This document shows, piece by piece, positions 1-8,561 of a DNA stretch of 64,000 nt. This DNA is from Reyranella sp. CPCC 100927. Its GTDB lineage: Bacteria > Pseudomonadota > Alphaproteobacteria > Reyranellales > Reyranellaceae. The stretch covers positions 62,001 through 126,000 of the forward strand of contig NZ_VOHA01000007.1 of assembly GCF_007859315.1 (NCBI RefSeq), in the 5' to 3' direction. Under the pieces are notes generated by a model that saw only the letters and a list, made by a program, of their open reading frames with translations, made no database searches and was not told the DNA's origin. The position numbers and the translations under genes were made by a program. Within the stretch, counting starts at the first letter, position 1. Each line of letters starts with the position of its first letter.

Positions 1-35
1 CGGTGGAGCAGGAGGGCATCCGCCTCGTCGCGTGA
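1..35 (+). CDS. 3' end of an upstream gene (fragment)
   Basis: Frame 3 reads EQEGIRLVA and then stops with TGA at 33-35, as expected for the tail of a gene that begins before the window. It is too short to identify. The stop overlaps a GTG at 32-34, an arrangement typical of translationally coupled genes, so the next gene may belong to the same transcript. Confidence 0.35.
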   Translation, partial: VEQEGIRLVA

Positions 36-55
36 CGTCTCTCTGCCGGGCATCC

Positions 56-493
56 ATGGCGGACGATCGTTCAAGCCATCGCACCCCTGAGCGGCAGCGA
101 CAGGTGGATCTGGAACTGCGTGACCGGCTCGACCGCCGGCCGTTCGGCGCCGACTTGGCGACTGCGCTATGGTCGGCGCTGATGCGCCAGTCGCCGGGCA
201 AGGGTGTGATCGTCGATTTTCACCGCGACTTCTGCGGTCAGGGCCTGATCCGCACCAGCGACGGCGTCATGCTGTGCGATATCCAGGATGCCGGCGCATT
301 CACGGGGCCGGCCATCGCGGCCTGGCGGCAGCAGGAGACCTTCGTCGACTTCTTTGCCCGGCAGTCGGACTTCACCTGCAGCGGCTGGGATCCGGCTGAA
401 CCGGTGTTCGCCACTGACGATGCGTGGTACCGCAACAACCAGCGCCTGACACGCGCGGTCCTCGAGACGTTCCTGGGACGCCGCCGGCGCTGA
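56..493 (+). CDS. hypothetical protein
   Basis: A 145-residue soluble protein that I do not recognise. It has no signal peptide or membrane segment. The N-terminal third is rich in Arg and Asp, and the middle holds the most structured-looking stretch (GKGVIVDFHRDFCGQGL). The ATG at 56 was chosen as the first ATG. A GTG at 32 that overlaps the preceding stop would add eight residues and is a real alternative, because GTGA overlaps are common in operons. Codon use is GC3-rich like the neighbours. It lies on the same strand as the pyrophosphatase gene 106 bases downstream, but nothing links the two functionally. Confidence 0.5.
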   Translation: MADDRSSHRTPERQRQVDLELRDRLDRRPFGADLATALWSALMRQSPGKGVIVDFHRDFCGQGLIRTSDGVMLCDIQDAGAFTGPAIAAWRQQETFVDFFARQSDFTCSGWDPAEPVFATDDAWYRNNQRLTRAVLETFLGRRRR

Positions 494-599
494 CGGTCGG
501 CGGCCGCGCACCGTCCGTCCGCAAGCGTCCTACTGCGCTGACAGGGCCGATTTGCGCAATGACCGAGGAAGAATGCTACGGTCATGCCTGGAGGCTGTG

Positions 600-1133
600 A
601 TGGATATCAGCAAAATTCCGACCGGCAGGACGCCGCCCTGGGACGTCAATGCGGTCATCGAGGTGCCGCAAGGCGGGGAGCCGGTGAAGTACGAGATGGA
701 CAAGGTGTCGGGCGCGATGTTCGTCGATCGCTTCCTGCACACCGCCATGTTTTATCCCGGCAACTATGGCTTCATTCCGCACACCCTGTCGGGGGACGGC
801 GATCCGGTCGATGTGCTGGTGGTCGGGCAGGTGCCGGTGGTGCCCGGCGCCGTCATCCGTTGCCGGCCCATCGGCGGGCTGATGATGGAAGACGAGGCGG
901 GGCCGGATGAAAAACTGATCGCCGTGCCGGTCGACGTGTTGCACCCGTTCTACACCGGCGTCACCAGTCATGAGCAGCTGCCGCAGATCCTGCGCGACCA
1001 GGTCGCGCATTTCTTCCAGCACTACAAGGACCTGGAAAAAGGCAAGTGGGTGACCATCGCGCGCTGGGTCGATGCCGAGGCGGCCGCCAGGATGATCACC
1101 GACGGTATCGCCCGGGCACAGGCGGCGGGCTGA
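600..1133 (+). CDS. ppa: inorganic pyrophosphatase
   Basis: Family I soluble inorganic pyrophosphatase, 177 residues, the usual bacterial length. It hydrolyses pyrophosphate to two phosphates in the cytoplasm and pulls biosynthetic reactions forward. The signature with the metal-binding aspartates is DGDPVDV at residues 66-72, preceded by the conserved YEMDK and FVDRFLHTAMFYPGNYGF segments. An open frame runs 16 codons further upstream. The ATG at 600 is chosen because it has GGAGG a few bases before it and gives the canonical N-terminus MDISKIPTG. The sequence has the look of alphaproteobacterial enzymes. The gene is convergent with the uronate dehydrogenase gene, and a large palindrome lies between them. 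Confidence 0.95.
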   Translation: MDISKIPTGRTPPWDVNAVIEVPQGGEPVKYEMDKVSGAMFVDRFLHTAMFYPGNYGFIPHTLSGDGDPVDVLVVGQVPVVPGAVIRCRPIGGLMMEDEAGPDEKLIAVPVDVLHPFYTGVTSHEQLPQILRDQVAHFFQHYKDLEKGKWVTIARWVDAEAAARMITDGIARAQAAG

Positions 1134-1138
1134 GGATT

Positions 1139-1223
1139 GTCATCCCGAGCGCAGCGAGGGATCTCCCCCCGAGGACGCACGGTGCGTCAATCGAGGGAGA
1201 TCCCTCGCTGCGCTCGGGATGAC
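1139..1223. repeat. extragenic palindrome, family 1, copy A
   Basis: Two perfect 28-base inverted arms (1139-1166 and 1196-1223) are built on CCCGAGCGCAGCGAGGGATC and its complement. The 29-base loop contains a second small palindrome (GACGCA at 1174-1179 with TGCGTC at 1183-1188). The element fills the gap between convergent ppa and the uronate dehydrogenase gene, so it may also act as a bidirectional terminator. Related copies occur at 26416, 48661 and 53442. Confidence 0.9.
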
Positions 1224-1229
1224 GAGTTC

Positions 1230-2051
1230 CTAATACCTGAACTTCTCGATGCGGTCCGGGTCGCCGACATACTCTTCGTCGGCGAAGGCGCCGCCGATCA
1301 CGCGCGGGCCCACCTTGTCGGGATCCTCGGGCGCTTCCTTGGCCAGGACCTCGACCGCGTAGTCCTCCGCACGGTCCTGCGGCCGGTAGCCGAGCTGGTA
1401 GGCGGTGGCGTTGTCGAACCAGGAGCGCTCGTTGTCCGAGACGCCGTAGACGATCTCGAAATGGATCTCGGGATGATCCAGCCCGATGCGCACGAGTTGC
1501 GCCAGGTCGCGCCAGCTGATCCAGATGCTGAGGCGACGCTTGTCGATCGGTTTGTCGTTGGCGTTGCCGATGCGAATGCACAGCGAGCCGATGCCGTACT
1601 TGTCGGCGTACATCGCCGCCACCAGTTCGCCGAAGGCCTTGCTGATGCCGTAGCGTCCGTCGGGGCGGAAGACGGTACGCGCGCCGACACGCCGGTTGCG
1701 CGGATAGAAGCCGACGGCGTGGTTGCTGCTGGGATAGATGATGCGCTTTACGCCGGCGCTGCGGGCGGCCTCATAGAGGTTATAGAGCCCGACGATGTTC
1801 TGGCGGTGCACCGTGTCCCAGTCGGCCTCGATCGATTGCCCGGCCATGTGGATCACGCCGTCAACGCCCTTCATGGCCGCATTGATCGCGCCGGCATCGG
1901 CGATATCCAGCCGATGAAACGACTCGCCCGGCCCGACATCGTTGATCGCCTTGATATCGGCCAGCCGCAACTCGCCGTAGACGCCCTTCAGTTCACGGCG
2001 CAAGGCAGACCCGATCGACCCGGCGGCGCCGGTCAGCAGCACAGTCTTCAT
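1230..2051 (-). CDS. udh: NAD-dependent uronate dehydrogenase-like epimerase family protein
   Basis: Short-chain dehydrogenase/epimerase superfamily protein of 273 residues. Its whole layout resembles bacterial uronate dehydrogenases, which oxidise galacturonate or glucuronate to the aldarolactone. The N-terminus carries the NAD-binding TGAAGSIG. Further on are NIVGLYNLYEAARSAG, the SSNHAVGFYP segment and the catalytic Tyr-Lys pair in YGISKAFGE. The start at 2051 follows a good GGAGG site on the minus strand. A longer open frame to 2321 lacks a sensible start and is ignored. It faces ppa convergently. No other uronate pathway gene is present, so the substrate is inferred from family resemblance; a sugar epimerase is the main alternative. 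Confidence 0.8.
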   Translation of the reverse strand: MKTVLLTGAAGSIGSALRRELKGVYGELRLADIKAINDVGPGESFHRLDIADAGAINAAMKGVDGVIHMAGQSIEADWDTVHRQNIVGLYNLYEAARSAGVKRIIYPSSNHAVGFYPRNRRVGARTVFRPDGRYGISKAFGELVAAMYADKYGIGSLCIRIGNANDKPIDKRRLSIWISWRDLAQLVRIGLDHPEIHFEIVYGVSDNERSWFDNATAYQLGYRPQDRAEDYAVEVLAKEAPEDPDKVGPRVIGGAFADEEYVGDPDRIEKFRY

Positions 2052-2142
2052 GGATGACCTCCAAGGATGGGGACCATATTGCCAGTTCCCGGCGGGGGCG
2101 CGATAGTCACCCGACAGAATAAGCATTCGGGAGGAGGGCGCC

Positions 2143-2976
2143 ATGCCCTGTGTGCTCAGTCCGGCGCAGGTCGCCGAATACAATGAACGCAGTTTCGTGA
2201 TCGCGCGTGGCATGTTCAAGCCGGCGGAAATCGACCTGCTGGTGCGGGCGATGGAAGAGGACCCGGCGGTGCGCGGCCATGTTCTCGACCGGCTCGACGG
2301 CGAGGGGCGCTCCACGCGCATCGCGCTGTGGAATCGGGCCGGCGACAGCGTCTACGGGCTGGCAGCGCGCGCGGCGCGCATCGTCGACACCAGCGAGACG
2401 CTGTTGGGCGGCGCCGTCTATCACTACCAGTCCAAGCTCACGGCCAAGGATCCGGCGGTCGGTGGCGCCTGGGAATGGCACCAGGACTACGGCTACTGGT
2501 ACTACAACGGCTGCCTGCGGCCGGACATGCTGTCGTGCATGATTGCGCTCGATCGCACGACCAAGGAGAACGGTTGCCTGCAGATCGTCGAGGGCAGCCA
2601 CAAGCTGGGCCGCATCGATCATACGCCGTTGACCCAGGGTCAGAACGAGGTCGATCCCCAGCGGATGACCCATATCCTGGAACGCCATCCCGTCGTCCAT
2701 TGCGAACTCGAGGTGGGCGATGTGCTGATCTTCCATGCCAACGCGATCCATCGCAGCGACGCCAATCGCTCCGACAAGCGCCGCTGGACCCTGCTTGTCT
2801 GCTACAATCGCGTCGACAACGACACGATCACCAAGGACGACGATCGCTACTACGTGCCGCTCGACAAGGTCGACGACGGCGCCATCCTGCGGGCCGGCCT
2901 TGCCTTCTCGCAAAGCGACCAGGAGCATTTTGCGTCCCGGCCGTACGTGCCGAAGCTGCCGACGGCGGCGGAGTAG
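2143..2976 (+). CDS. phytanoyl-CoA dioxygenase (PhyH) family protein
   Basis: Non-heme Fe(II)/2-oxoglutarate-dependent oxygenase of 277 residues in the PhyH fold. The likely iron ligands are His113 and Asp115 (WHQD) and His203 (IHRSDAN). Arg213 or Arg214 would bind 2-oxoglutarate. The stretch KENGCLQIVEGSHKLG is typical of the family. These enzymes hydroxylate diverse small molecules, and the substrate cannot be read from sequence. The amine oxidase-like gene starts 24 bases downstream on the same strand. The pair probably forms a two-gene operon acting on the same compound (inference). Confidence 0.85.
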   Translation: MPCVLSPAQVAEYNERSFVIARGMFKPAEIDLLVRAMEEDPAVRGHVLDRLDGEGRSTRIALWNRAGDSVYGLAARAARIVDTSETLLGGAVYHYQSKLTAKDPAVGGAWEWHQDYGYWYYNGCLRPDMLSCMIALDRTTKENGCLQIVEGSHKLGRIDHTPLTQGQNEVDPQRMTHILERHPVVHCELEVGDVLIFHANAIHRSDANRSDKRRWTLLVCYNRVDNDTITKDDDRYYVPLDKVDDGAILRAGLAFSQSDQEHFASRPYVPKLPTAAE

Positions 2977-3000
2977 CGGGCCACGCGTCGAGGGCGCACC

Positions 3001-4332
3001 ATGCGTGCCGAGATCTTCCACCGCGACTTCAAGGCCACGCCGTGGTGGTGGGAGTGGTGGCATCCGTCCAACGACCTGTCGCAGGATCCTCCGCGCGCGA
3101 CCGATGTCTTGATCGTCGGTGCCGGCTACGGCGGGCTGTCGACGGCCCTTGAACTGCGGCGCGGCGGGATCGACGCCGTCGTGCTGGAAAAGGGCGATTT
3201 CGGCGTTGGTGCCAGTTCGCGCAACGGCGGCATGGTGAGCGGCGGGGTGAATCTCGGCAAGGGCATCTCGGGCAAGAACCGCGACTCCGAAGCCTGGCAG
3301 GCGCACAAGCGAGCCCTGCTGGCCAGCGGCGTCGAATCAATGACGGCGATCGAGGACATCATCGCCCGCGAAGGCCTGCAGGCCCACTACATCAAGCACG
3401 GGCGCTTCCTGGGCGCGTTCACGCCGGGACACTATGCCGACCTGGCCAGCAAGGTCGATGACTTCAATGTGCTGGCCGGGGCCGGCGCCGAGATGCTGCC
3501 GCGTGAACGCCAGCGCGAGGCGCTGGCGTCGGACTACTATCACGGCGGGATGCTGATCGAACGGGCAGGGCATCTGCATCCTGCCTGCTACTACGGCAGC
3601 CTGCTGGCGGCGGCGCACAAGGCCGGTGCTGTCCTCTGCGCCCAAACCGAAGCGCTGGCCTACGAGCGGGTGCAGGGCGGCGGATTCGTCGTCAAGACCA
3701 GCAAGGGCGATATCAAGGCCCGCGAGGTCGTGGTGGCGACCAACGGCTACACCGGTGACGTCACGCCCTACCTGAAGCGCCGGCTGGTGCCGGTGGCCAG
3801 CCACATCATCGCCACCGAAGAGCTGGCAGAGGGGCAGGCGGAGGCATTGATCCCGCGCAGCCGTGCCGTCGCCGATACCAAGCGTGTGCTCACATACTAC
3901 CGGCTGTCGCCGGACGGCAAGCGGCTGATCTTCGGCGGGCGGGCCCGCTTTACCCAGGCACCGCCTGAGGTCAGCGCGCCGGTGCTGTACCGCTACATGA
4001 CCGACCGCTTTCCCCAGCTCAAGGGCGTGAAGATCACGCACGCCTGGACTGGCAACGTCGCGTTTGCCTTCGACTGGCTGCCCCATATGGGGCGTACGCC
4101 CGACGGGTTGCGCTATCTGATGGCATGCAATGGCAACGGCGTGGCCATGATGACCTATCTGGGGCGTGAGACCGCGCGCAAGATCCGGGGCGGATCCAAT
4201 GCGCCGGCCAATGCCTTCGATACCGACGACTTCCCGACACGCCGCTTCTATGGCGGCGACCCAGCTTGGGCGTTGCCGTTCGTCGGTGCCTGGTACCGGT
4301 TCCGCGATTGGTGGGATCGCCGCGCCGCCTAG
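3001..4332 (+). CDS. FAD-dependent oxidoreductase, DAO family (gamma-glutamylputrescine oxidase-like)
   Basis: 443-residue FAD enzyme of the D-amino-acid oxidase/glycine oxidase superfamily. The dinucleotide-binding motif VGAGYGG lies near residues 38-44, followed by LEKGDFGVGASSRNGGM, the segment usual in PuuB/OrdL-type oxidases. It has the WWW-rich N-terminal extension seen in gamma-glutamylputrescine oxidases, and the C-terminal region (ACNGNGVAMMTYLG) closes the FAD site. It probably deaminates a secondary or primary amine with release of hydrogen peroxide. It is paired with the upstream PhyH gene and followed by a peptide transporter operon with its own promoter. The exact substrate is unknown. 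Confidence 0.85.
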   Translation: MRAEIFHRDFKATPWWWEWWHPSNDLSQDPPRATDVLIVGAGYGGLSTALELRRGGIDAVVLEKGDFGVGASSRNGGMVSGGVNLGKGISGKNRDSEAWQAHKRALLASGVESMTAIEDIIAREGLQAHYIKHGRFLGAFTPGHYADLASKVDDFNVLAGAGAEMLPRERQREALASDYYHGGMLIERAGHLHPACYYGSLLAAAHKAGAVLCAQTEALAYERVQGGGFVVKTSKGDIKAREVVVATNGYTGDVTPYLKRRLVPVASHIIATEELAEGQAEALIPRSRAVADTKRVLTYYRLSPDGKRLIFGGRARFTQAPPEVSAPVLYRYMTDRFPQLKGVKITHAWTGNVAFAFDWLPHMGRTPDGLRYLMACNGNGVAMMTYLGRETARKIRGGSNAPANAFDTDDFPTRRFYGGDPAWALPFVGAWYRFRDWWDRRAA

Positions 4333-4407
4333 GCGGCGGTGTGTTGCAGTGCTCCCGCCTGTCGTGTGCAGGGCAGCATGAGCGGTCGCTCCCGGCTCCC
4401 GTATAGC

Positions 4408-4422
4408 TGGCATCCAAATTGC
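4408..4422 (+). promoter_or_regulatory. sigma-54-type promoter candidate
   Basis: TGGCAT, five bases, then TTGC. The -24 GG (4409-4410) and -12 GC (4421-4422) are separated by the canonical 12 bases, which matches the RpoN consensus. The predicted start near 4434 leaves a leader of about 33 bases before the ATG at 4467. A TTGAC/GTCAA dyad (4424-4442) overlaps the start region and a TATACT lies at 4430-4435, so a sigma-70 promoter is an alternative. Confidence 0.45.
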
Positions 4423-4466
4423 GTTGACGTATACTTAGTCAAACGTGCTGCTGCAGGGGGGATGGT

Positions 4467-6257
4467 ATGAACGAAAAAGAACTACGTGGCCTGATCGACG
4501 ACGTGAAGATCGGCAAGCTGTCGCGTCGCTCGTTTGTCAGTCGCATGGTGGCGTTGGGGCTGACCGCGCCATTGGCAAGTCAGATGCTGACCTATGCTGG
4601 CGTTGCGCAGGCGCAGACCAAATCGACCTACAAGCCGACCAAACGCGGCGGCGGCGGTGCGCTGAAGGTGCTGTGGTGGCAGGGCGCGACCCTGCTCAAT
4701 CCGCATTTTGCCGTCGGCACCAAGGATCAGGAGGGCTCGCGCATCTTCTACGAGCCGCTGGCGGGATGGGATCCCAACGGCAACCTGGTGCCGATGCTGG
4801 CCGCCGAGATCCCCAACCTCGAGGACGGCACGCTGGCCAAGGACGGCATGTCGGTCACGTGGAAGCTCAAGAAGAACGTCGTGTGGCACGACGGCAAGCC
4901 CTTCACGGCCGACGACTGCGTCTTCACCTGGGAATACGCGCGCGATCCAGCGACGGCGACCTACACGATCTCGACGTACCAGGAAGTCACCGTCGAGAAG
5001 ATCGATTCGCATACCATCCGGGTGAAGTTCCAGAAGCCGACGCCGTTCTGGGCCGATGCTTTCGTCGGCACGCGCGGCATGATCATCCCCAAGCACCTCT
5101 TCGAGGCGTACAAAGGGGCCGCATCACGCGATGCGCCGACCAATCTCAAGCCGGTGGGCACTGGTCCCTACAAGTTCGTCGACTTCAAGCCCGGCGACAT
5201 GGTGCGCGGCGAACTCAACCCCAACTACCATGAGCCCAACCGTCCGTATTTCGACACCATCGAAATGAAGGGCGGCGGCGATGCCGTGTCGGCCGCGCGC
5301 GCGGTGATCCAGACCGGCGAATACGACTATGCCTGGAACATGCAGGTCGAGGACGAGATCCTTCTGCGCATGGAGAAAGGCGGCAAGGGTCGTGCCGAGA
5401 TCACGCAAGGCGGCAACATCGAATATATTGCGGTCAATTTCACCGACCCGTGGACCGAGGTCGATGGCGAGCGCGCCAGCATCAAGACCAAGCATCCGTC
5501 GCTGTCCGATCCCGCCGTGCGCCAGGCGCTGGCCCTGCTGGTCGACCGCAAGTCTGTGCAGGAGCACATCTACGGGCGCACCGGCGTCGCCACTGGCAAT
5601 TTCGTGAACGGACCGGAGCGCTTCCGGTCACCGAACACGAAGTGGGAGTTCAACATCGAGAAGGCGAACCAGGTCCTGGAGGAGGCGGGCTGGAAACGCG
5701 GCACCGACGGCATCCGGGCCAAGGACGGCAAGAAACTGAAGTTCGTGTACCAGACCTCGATCAACGCGCCGCGCCAGAAGACCCAGGCGATCGTTAAGCA
5801 GGCCTGCCAGAAGGCCGGCATCGATCTTGAACTGAAGTCGGTGACGGCCTCGGTGTTCTTCTCCTCCGATGTCGCCAACCCGGACACCTACACGAAGTTC
5901 TTCTGCGACATCGAGATGTACACCACCACCATGGTGCAGCCCGATCCCGAGCAGTTCATGCTGCAGTTCCTGACGGTCGAGGTCGCGACCAAGGAGAACA
6001 AGTGGCAGGGCCGCAACATCACGCGCTGGCGCAACGAGGAGTACGACAAGCTGCACCGCGCCGGCCAGGGTGAGCTCGACCCGGTCAAACGAGCTGCCCT
6101 GTTCATCAAGATGAACGACATGGTCTGCAACGACAACGCCGTCATCCCGGTGGTCTACCGTCCCCGCGTGGCGGCAATCTCCACCAAGCTGCAGGCCTCG
6201 ATCAGCGGTTGGGACAACGATCTCTGGAACCTGAGGGACTGGTACCGGGACGCCTGA
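4467..6257 (+). CDS. ABC transporter substrate-binding protein, peptide/opine type (SBP_bac_5)
   Basis: Periplasmic binding protein of 596 residues, the capture component of a dipeptide/oligopeptide/opine-type importer. The N-terminus has a Tat-like signal (SRRSFVSRMVALGL and an AQAQ cleavage region), so it is probably exported folded. Typical SBP_bac_5 features include LNPHFAVG near the start of the mature protein, WKLKKNVVWHDGKPFTADD, and PVGTGPYKFVDF. It is the first gene of a seven-gene operon that runs to the terminator at 11472. A purine-rich GGGGGGA precedes the ATG. The ligand class (peptide, opine or glutathione-like) cannot be fixed from sequence. Confidence 0.92.
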   Translation: MNEKELRGLIDDVKIGKLSRRSFVSRMVALGLTAPLASQMLTYAGVAQAQTKSTYKPTKRGGGGALKVLWWQGATLLNPHFAVGTKDQEGSRIFYEPLAGWDPNGNLVPMLAAEIPNLEDGTLAKDGMSVTWKLKKNVVWHDGKPFTADDCVFTWEYARDPATATYTISTYQEVTVEKIDSHTIRVKFQKPTPFWADAFVGTRGMIIPKHLFEAYKGAASRDAPTNLKPVGTGPYKFVDFKPGDMVRGELNPNYHEPNRPYFDTIEMKGGGDAVSAARAVIQTGEYDYAWNMQVEDEILLRMEKGGKGRAEITQGGNIEYIAVNFTDPWTEVDGERASIKTKHPSLSDPAVRQALALLVDRKSVQEHIYGRTGVATGNFVNGPERFRSPNTKWEFNIEKANQVLEEAGWKRGTDGIRAKDGKKLKFVYQTSINAPRQKTQAIVKQACQKAGIDLELKSVTASVFFSSDVANPDTYTKFFCDIEMYTTTMVQPDPEQFMLQFLTVEVATKENKWQGRNITRWRNEEYDKLHRAGQGELDPVKRAALFIKMNDMVCNDNAVIPVVYRPRVAAISTKLQASISGWDNDLWNLRDWYRDA

Positions 6258-6294
6258 AGCCGCTGCGCGGATAGCGATATAGACTGGGTGCTTC

Positions 6295-7251
6295 GTGACC
6301 CACTACCTGCTGCGGCGCCTCATCATTGCAATTCCGAGCCTGCTCGGAATCAGCATCGTGTTGTTCACCGTGCTGGCGTTGGCGCCCGGTGATCCGTTTG
6401 ACGAACTGGCGACCAATCCCGCGGTGCCACCGGAGGTACGGGCGGCGCTGCGTGCCAAGTTCGGGCTCGATGACCCGGTCTACCTGCGCTACCTGCATTG
6501 GCTCACGGCCATGCTGCAGGGCGACTGGGGTTTTTCCTTCGCCAGCCGCGTCGATGCCGATACGCTGATCCTGCAACGCCTGCCGACCACGCTGTTCGTG
6601 ATCGGCTCGGCCCAGATCCTGTCGCTGCTGATCGCCTTGCCGGTCGGCGTCTACGCCGCGACGCGGCCGTACTCGATCTTCGACCAGATCGCCAACACGC
6701 TGGCGTTCGTCGGCTTCTCGCTGCCAACGTTCTTCACTGGCCTGCTGTTCATCCTGGTGTTCAGTATCTATCTCGACTGGCTGCCGTTCGTGTACAGCGA
6801 CGTCACCGCCACCGGCTGGCGCTGGTACTGGGAGCATCTGCGCCAGGCGCTGATGCCGATCGCCGTGCTGGGCCTGTTTCAGGGTGCGTCCATGACGCGC
6901 TATGTCCGGTCCTCCGTGCTCGACATGATCCGCCTGGATCATGTCACCACGGCGCGGTCCAAGGGGCTGCCCGAAGGCACCGTGGTGGTGAAGCACGTCG
7001 TGCGCAATGCCATGATCCCGGTAGTGACCTTGGTCGCCCTGCAGATGCCGATCGTGTTCGGCGGCGCCATCGTCACCGAGCAGATCTTTCGCATTCCCGG
7101 CATCGGCTCGCTGCTGATCAGCGCGATCCTGGCCAACGATACGCCCGTGATCATGGCCGTGACGTTCGTGTTTGCGTGCCTGGTCATCTTCTTCAACCTG
7201 ATTGCCGACGTGCTCTATGGCTGGCTCGACCCTCGTATCGCCTACCGCTAG
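6295..7251 (+). CDS. ABC transporter permease, DppB/OppB type
   Basis: Inner-membrane permease of 318 residues starting with GTG. It opens with the classic MTHYLLRRL..IPSLLGIS segment and has about six membrane helices. The EAA loop that docks the ATPase is visible as ARSKGLPEGTVVVKHVVRNAMIP-like sequence near residues 220-240. It lies 37 bases after the binding-protein gene. Unlike the other binding-protein/permease junctions in this window, there is no palindrome here. It pairs with the next permease as a heterodimeric channel. Confidence 0.93.
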   Translation: MTHYLLRRLIIAIPSLLGISIVLFTVLALAPGDPFDELATNPAVPPEVRAALRAKFGLDDPVYLRYLHWLTAMLQGDWGFSFASRVDADTLILQRLPTTLFVIGSAQILSLLIALPVGVYAATRPYSIFDQIANTLAFVGFSLPTFFTGLLFILVFSIYLDWLPFVYSDVTATGWRWYWEHLRQALMPIAVLGLFQGASMTRYVRSSVLDMIRLDHVTTARSKGLPEGTVVVKHVVRNAMIPVVTLVALQMPIVFGGAIVTEQIFRIPGIGSLLISAILANDTPVIMAVTFVFACLVIFFNLIADVLYGWLDPRIAYR

Positions 7252-8155
7252 CGCCCAGGCGCGGGCGGCCGGTCGCAAGCACGTTTCGCCCTGGCGAGAG
7301 GCGTGGCGCCGCTTCCGTCGGCATCGGTTGGCCGTGGTGAGCGTCGTTGTCCTGGGCTTGATGGTCCTGCTGGTGCTGTTCGGGCCGCTGATCTGGCGCG
7401 TGCCGGTAAACGAGATCGACTTTTCGGCGAAGCTGCAGGGACCAAGCTGGCAGCATCCCTTGGGTACTGACGATCTGGGCCAGGATCTGCTGGCGCGCAT
7501 GCTCTATGGCGGTCGCATCTCGCTGGCGGTCGGTCTGGCGGCGATGACGGTCGCGATACTGGTCGGAGTCGTGATCGGCGCCATCGCCGGCATTTCCCGC
7601 GGTGGCGTCGATGCAGCGCTGATGTGGCTTACCGACCTGTTCCTGTCGCTGCCGCAATTGCCGCTTCTGCTGCTGGTGATCTACCTGTTCCGCGACAAGC
7701 TGAAGGATATCGCCGGACCGGAGTTCGGCATGTTCGTCCTGATCGTCATCGTCATCGGCGGCTTCCGCTGGATGCCGGTAGCGCGGCTGGTGCGGGCACA
7801 ATTCTTCTCGCTGCGCGAGAAGGAATTCGTCGAGGCGGCGCGCGCGCTGGGCGCCTCGACGCCGCGCCTGGTGGTACGCCACATCCTGCCCAACGCCCTG
7901 GGACCGGTGATCGTCGCCGGCACGATCGACGTCGCCGCCGCCATCATCGCCGAATCGACCCTGTCGTTTCTCGGTCTCGGTTTTCCGCCCGACATTCCGA
8001 CCTGGGGCCGCATCCTGTTCGATGCCAAGGACAATATCGACTTTGCGCCGCATTGGGTGCTGGCGCCCGGCATTGCGATCTTCCTGGCCGTGTTGACGAT
8101 CAACTTCATTGGCGACGGCCTGCGCGATGCGCTGGACCCTCGCAAGGTGATGTAG
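7217..8155 (+). CDS. ABC transporter permease, DppC/OppC type
   Basis: Second permease, 312 residues from the ATG at 7217, overlapping the end of the first permease by 35 bases. It shows the OppC_N segment (WREAWRRFRRHRLAVVS), the HPLGTDDLGQDLLARMLYGGR motif found in all DppC-type proteins, and an EAA loop around EAARALGASTPRLVVRHILPN. A start five codons earlier is possible. The overlap implies translational coupling. It forms the membrane channel with the DppB-like subunit. Confidence 0.93.
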   Translation: MAGSTLVSPTASAQARAAGRKHVSPWREAWRRFRRHRLAVVSVVVLGLMVLLVLFGPLIWRVPVNEIDFSAKLQGPSWQHPLGTDDLGQDLLARMLYGGRISLAVGLAAMTVAILVGVVIGAIAGISRGGVDAALMWLTDLFLSLPQLPLLLLVIYLFRDKLKDIAGPEFGMFVLIVIVIGGFRWMPVARLVRAQFFSLREKEFVEAARALGASTPRLVVRHILPNALGPVIVAGTIDVAAAIIAESTLSFLGLGFPPDIPTWGRILFDAKDNIDFAPHWVLAPGIAIFLAVLTINFIGDGLRDALDPRKVM

Positions 8156-8160
8156 AACGC

Positions 8161-8538
8161 ATGAATATGCTGGGCCACCTGTCCTTTGGTGTCGAAGACC
8201 TCGAGCGGGCGGCGCGCTTCTACGACCATATCCTGGCGCCCCTGGGCTTTGAGCGCGTCTGGAGCAATGAGCGCGGTGCTGGCTTCGGCGAGCGGGGCAA
8301 GGGCGACAAGCTGGCGTTGTTTGCCAAGCCCGGGCAGGTCGTGGCGCCCGGTGCGGGATTTCATCTGGCGTTCGACGCGCCCGATCGTGCCGCTGTCGAT
8401 GCTTTCCACGCCGCGGCTCTGGCAGCCGGTGGCCGGGATGCCGGTGCACCCGGCCTGCGGCCGCACTATGGCGCCAGCTATTATGCGGCGTTCGTGATCG
8501 ATCTCGACGGCTACAAGCTCGAAGCCGTTCACCAATAA
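8161..8538 (+). CDS. VOC (glyoxalase/dioxygenase superfamily) protein embedded in the transporter operon
   Basis: 125-residue vicinal-oxygen-chelate protein, the usual length of a single-module member. It has the beta-alpha-beta start MLGHLSFGVEDLERAARFYD and the closing AFVIDLDGYKLEAVHQ with the conserved metal-ligand glutamate. Such proteins include glyoxalases, dioxygenases and lactoylglutathione lyase-like enzymes; the reaction is unknown. It sits 5 bases after the second permease and 23 bases before the first ATPase, on the same strand, so it is cotranscribed with the importer. Its placement suggests a role in processing the imported compound (inference). Confidence 0.85.
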   Translation: MNMLGHLSFGVEDLERAARFYDHILAPLGFERVWSNERGAGFGERGKGDKLALFAKPGQVVAPGAGFHLAFDAPDRAAVDAFHAAALAAGGRDAGAPGLRPHYGASYYAAFVIDLDGYKLEAVHQ

Positions 8539-8561
8539 ACGACAATGATCAGGGTGGTTTC

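Noticed and set aside
7193-8545. A 450-codon open frame on the minus strand
   Set aside because: It is antisense to the second permease and VOC genes, and its composition is biased toward Arg, Gln and His without any domain.
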